Shown here piece after piece: positions 62,502 through 64,000 of a DNA stretch of 64,000 nt (its first letter is position 1; the number at the start of each line of letters is the position of its first letter). Below the pieces are notes generated by a model that ran no database searches, was not told the DNA's origin, and saw only the letters and a program-made list of their open reading frames with translations. The stretch comes from Planctomycetes bacterium GWF2_41_51 (GTDB taxonomy: Bacteria > Planctomycetota > Phycisphaerae > Sedimentisphaerales > UBA12454), in assembly GCA_001825665.1 (NCBI GenBank), contig MHXZ01000090.1, positions 1-64,000 on the forward strand, given 5' to 3'. The position numbers and the translations under genes are program-made.

Positions 62502-64000
62502 AACACTTAAATTTACTCGATTATGCAATTATAGTTTTGTACATGCTCGTACTGGTTGCAATCGGACAAGTTCTGCGAAAACGCGCTTCCGCAAGTATGG
62601 AAGATTATTTTCTCGGCGGAAGAAAAATGCCGTGGTGGGCTTTGGGTATGTCATCGATGGCTGCCTGGATTGATATGACAGGCACAATGGTAATTGTTTC
62701 CTTTTTGTATCTGCTTGGCCCCCGGGCTATGTATATTGAAGGCTTCAGAGGTGGCGGCTGCCTTATCCTAGTTTTCATTCTATTGTTTACTGCAAAATGG
62801 CATAGACGCAGCGGCGTTTTAACTGGTGCTGAATGGATAATCTTCCGTTTTGGCAACGATGGCTGGGCTAAATTTGCTCGCATCTCTTCTGTGCTGGGCA
62901 TGGTTGGTTTGGCTCTCGGCCTGCTTGCTTATTCGTTTAAAGGAGCAGGTTTATTTCTTTCAATGTTCCTTCCGTTTTCGCCAATCACCTGTTCAATAAT
63001 AATGATGATTGTTACAATTCTATATACCATGGAAGCAGGCTTTTATGGTGTAATTGCAACTGATATATTTCAGTCTGTTTGCATTTGGATTGCGGTATTG
63101 TTCATAACTATTCTTGCTGTAGTAAAAACTTCAGGTGTTGATTTAACCGCTTTAAGCACATCTGTTACAGCAAATTCTAATTGGGTCTCAAGTTTTCCTC
63201 ATTGGAAAACTGAAATGCCCGCCGGTTATGAGGCTTACAGCCCGCTTATGCTTGTGGGCGCATATTTTCTTTTCAAGATTATGTTTACTGGACTTGGAGC
63301 CGGCGCGGATCCTAAATCTTTCGGCGCACGTAATGACCGCGAATGTGGGCTTCTCAATTTCACTTGCGGTTGGCTTATGGCTCTTCGCTGGCCTTTAATG
63401 ATGGGCTTCGCAATGCTTGGTCTTCTCCTTGTTAAAGATTTATTTCCCGACCATTCCACATTAACAAACGCTGCGGAACTTATTAAATCGCATGTTGGAA
63501 ACGTTCCCGCTTATAAATGGGAAGAAATTACTGCCAACATCATAAATAACCCCGGCGCTTATTCTCCTGATTTAATTAACGGCCTTAAAAATATCTTCGG
63601 CCAGGATTTTGCAACAAGGCTTATGCTTTTAAATAGCAACGGAACTATAAATCCTGAACGCATTCTGCCTGCTGTACTTCTAAATGACATCCCAATGGGT
63701 TTTAGAGGTTTGATCATTGTCGCTCTTCTGGCAGCAGCAATGTCAACATTCAACGCCATAATCAATATGACCACCGGCTTTCTGACAAAAGATATTTGGC
63801 AGGCTTTTATTCGTCCCAAAGCTTCGAATAAAGAACTTATTTATATAAGTTATGTTTTTGGTCTCGTGTTGGTCCTTATCGGTTTTGCAATGGCCTACAC
63901 AACCAAAAGCATCAATGATATATGGGGCTGGGTAATGGGCGGACTCGCCGCCGGAACCGCTATTCCTTTAGTATTGCGTTTTTACTGGCACAGATTCAAC
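62498..64000 (+). CDS. Second sodium:solute symporter (SSS family), truncated by window end
   Basis: The ATG at 62498 overlaps the previous stop as ATGA. The frame stays open for 501 codons to the window end. It reads as an SSS protein: LDYAIIVLYMLVLVAIGQVL, ASMEDYFLGGRKMPWWALGM then SSMAAWIDMTGTM (the family's GGR and substrate-site region), TIMEAG-type and GLGAGADPKSFGARNDREC segments, and LLAAAMSTFNAIINMTTGF, the conserved Na+ site helix. It is only distantly similar to the first symporter, so the pair may import different solutes or form a complex (inference). The C-terminus lies outside the window. Confidence 0.85.
   Translation, partial: MKHLNLLDYAIIVLYMLVLVAIGQVLRKRASASMEDYFLGGRKMPWWALGMSSMAAWIDMTGTMVIVSFLYLLGPRAMYIEGFRGGGCLILVFILLFTAKWHRRSGVLTGAEWIIFRFGNDGWAKFARISSVLGMVGLALGLLAYSFKGAGLFLSMFLPFSPITCSIIMMIVTILYTMEAGFYGVIATDIFQSVCIWIAVLFITILAVVKTSGVDLTALSTSVTANSNWVSSFPHWKTEMPAGYEAYSPLMLVGAYFLFKIMFTGLGAGADPKSFGARNDRECGLLNFTCGWLMALRWPLMMGFAMLGLLLVKDLFPDHSTLTNAAELIKSHVGNVPAYKWEEITANIINNPGAYSPDLINGLKNIFGQDFATRLMLLNSNGTINPERILPAVLLNDIPMGFRGLIIVALLAAAMSTFNAIINMTTGFLTKDIWQAFIRPKASNKELIYISYVFGLVLVLIGFAMAYTTKSINDIWGWVMGGLAAGTAIPLVLRFYWHRFN

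Overview
The window looks like a carbohydrate-degradation region from an anaerobic marine or sediment-type Planctomycetota, most likely class Phycisphaerae (Sedimentisphaerales-like). The signs are PEP-CTERM tails, dockerin-like C-termini (DxNxDGxVxxxDx) on secreted enzymes, a prepilin-type GFTLVELLVVISIIAMLLAVL protein, Tat-exported sulfatases in bulk, and a moderately AT-rich sequence. Lentisphaerota or Kiritimatiellota are less likely alternatives. No rRNA, complete tRNA or housekeeping gene is present, so the taxonomy is inference.

Layout. (1) 1-6978, minus strand: three secreted beta-rich proteins (two share a nearly identical LamG module plus terminator), a uroporphyrinogen-decarboxylase-fold protein and a PEP-CTERM protein. 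A 30-bp two-part repeat lies upstream of two of these genes. (2) 7099-8454: an isolated sulfatase. (3) About 8.7-10.0 kb: a recombination scar holding a dehydrogenase C-terminal remnant, a frameshifted FG-GAP pseudogene, the 3' end of a tRNA-Ser, the 5' half of a tRNA-Gly and helically phased short repeats. (4) 10.1-14.2 kb: a GH38 alpha-mannosidase and a divergent gene broken by a frameshift. (5) 14.2-49.2 kb, minus strand: about 22 genes packed with 4-bp overlaps or very short gaps. They comprise GH29, L-rhamnose-mutarotase family, GH2, phosphodiester glycosidase, PHP phosphoesterase, sulfatases (six), heparinase II/III, GH43, a second UROD-fold protein, a GPH sugar transporter, DUF3604, a GH38 homologue and five copies of a putative glycosidase family I cannot name. 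(6) 49.3-54.8 kb, minus: a dockerin protein, a PEP-CTERM protein, a prepilin-like protein and a GntR/LacI-type regulator. (7) 55.2-64 kb, plus: three tandem phosphodiester-glycosidase/beta-propeller lectin proteins, each with a small hairpin just before its ribosome binding site, followed by two sodium:solute symporters.

How it may work together (inference): exported lyases, glycosidases and Tat-exported sulfatases dismantle a sulfated, possibly phosphodiester-bearing and fucose/mannose-containing polysaccharide. Released sugars enter through the GPH and SSS carriers. Cytoplasmic GH29, GH2 and GH38 enzymes and the mutarotase finish the job. The GntR/LacI regulator has an inverted repeat over its own promoter, and a very similar inverted repeat precedes the gene at 12733. 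The exact glycan cannot be read from the sequence.

The best candidate for something undescribed is the five-member WNWWDP family (31.3-38.2 kb and 46.4-49.2 kb), with two invariant glutamates about 145 residues apart. The leader hairpins at 55-59 kb, the 30-bp tandem element and the tRNA-derived scar are the most interesting non-coding signals.
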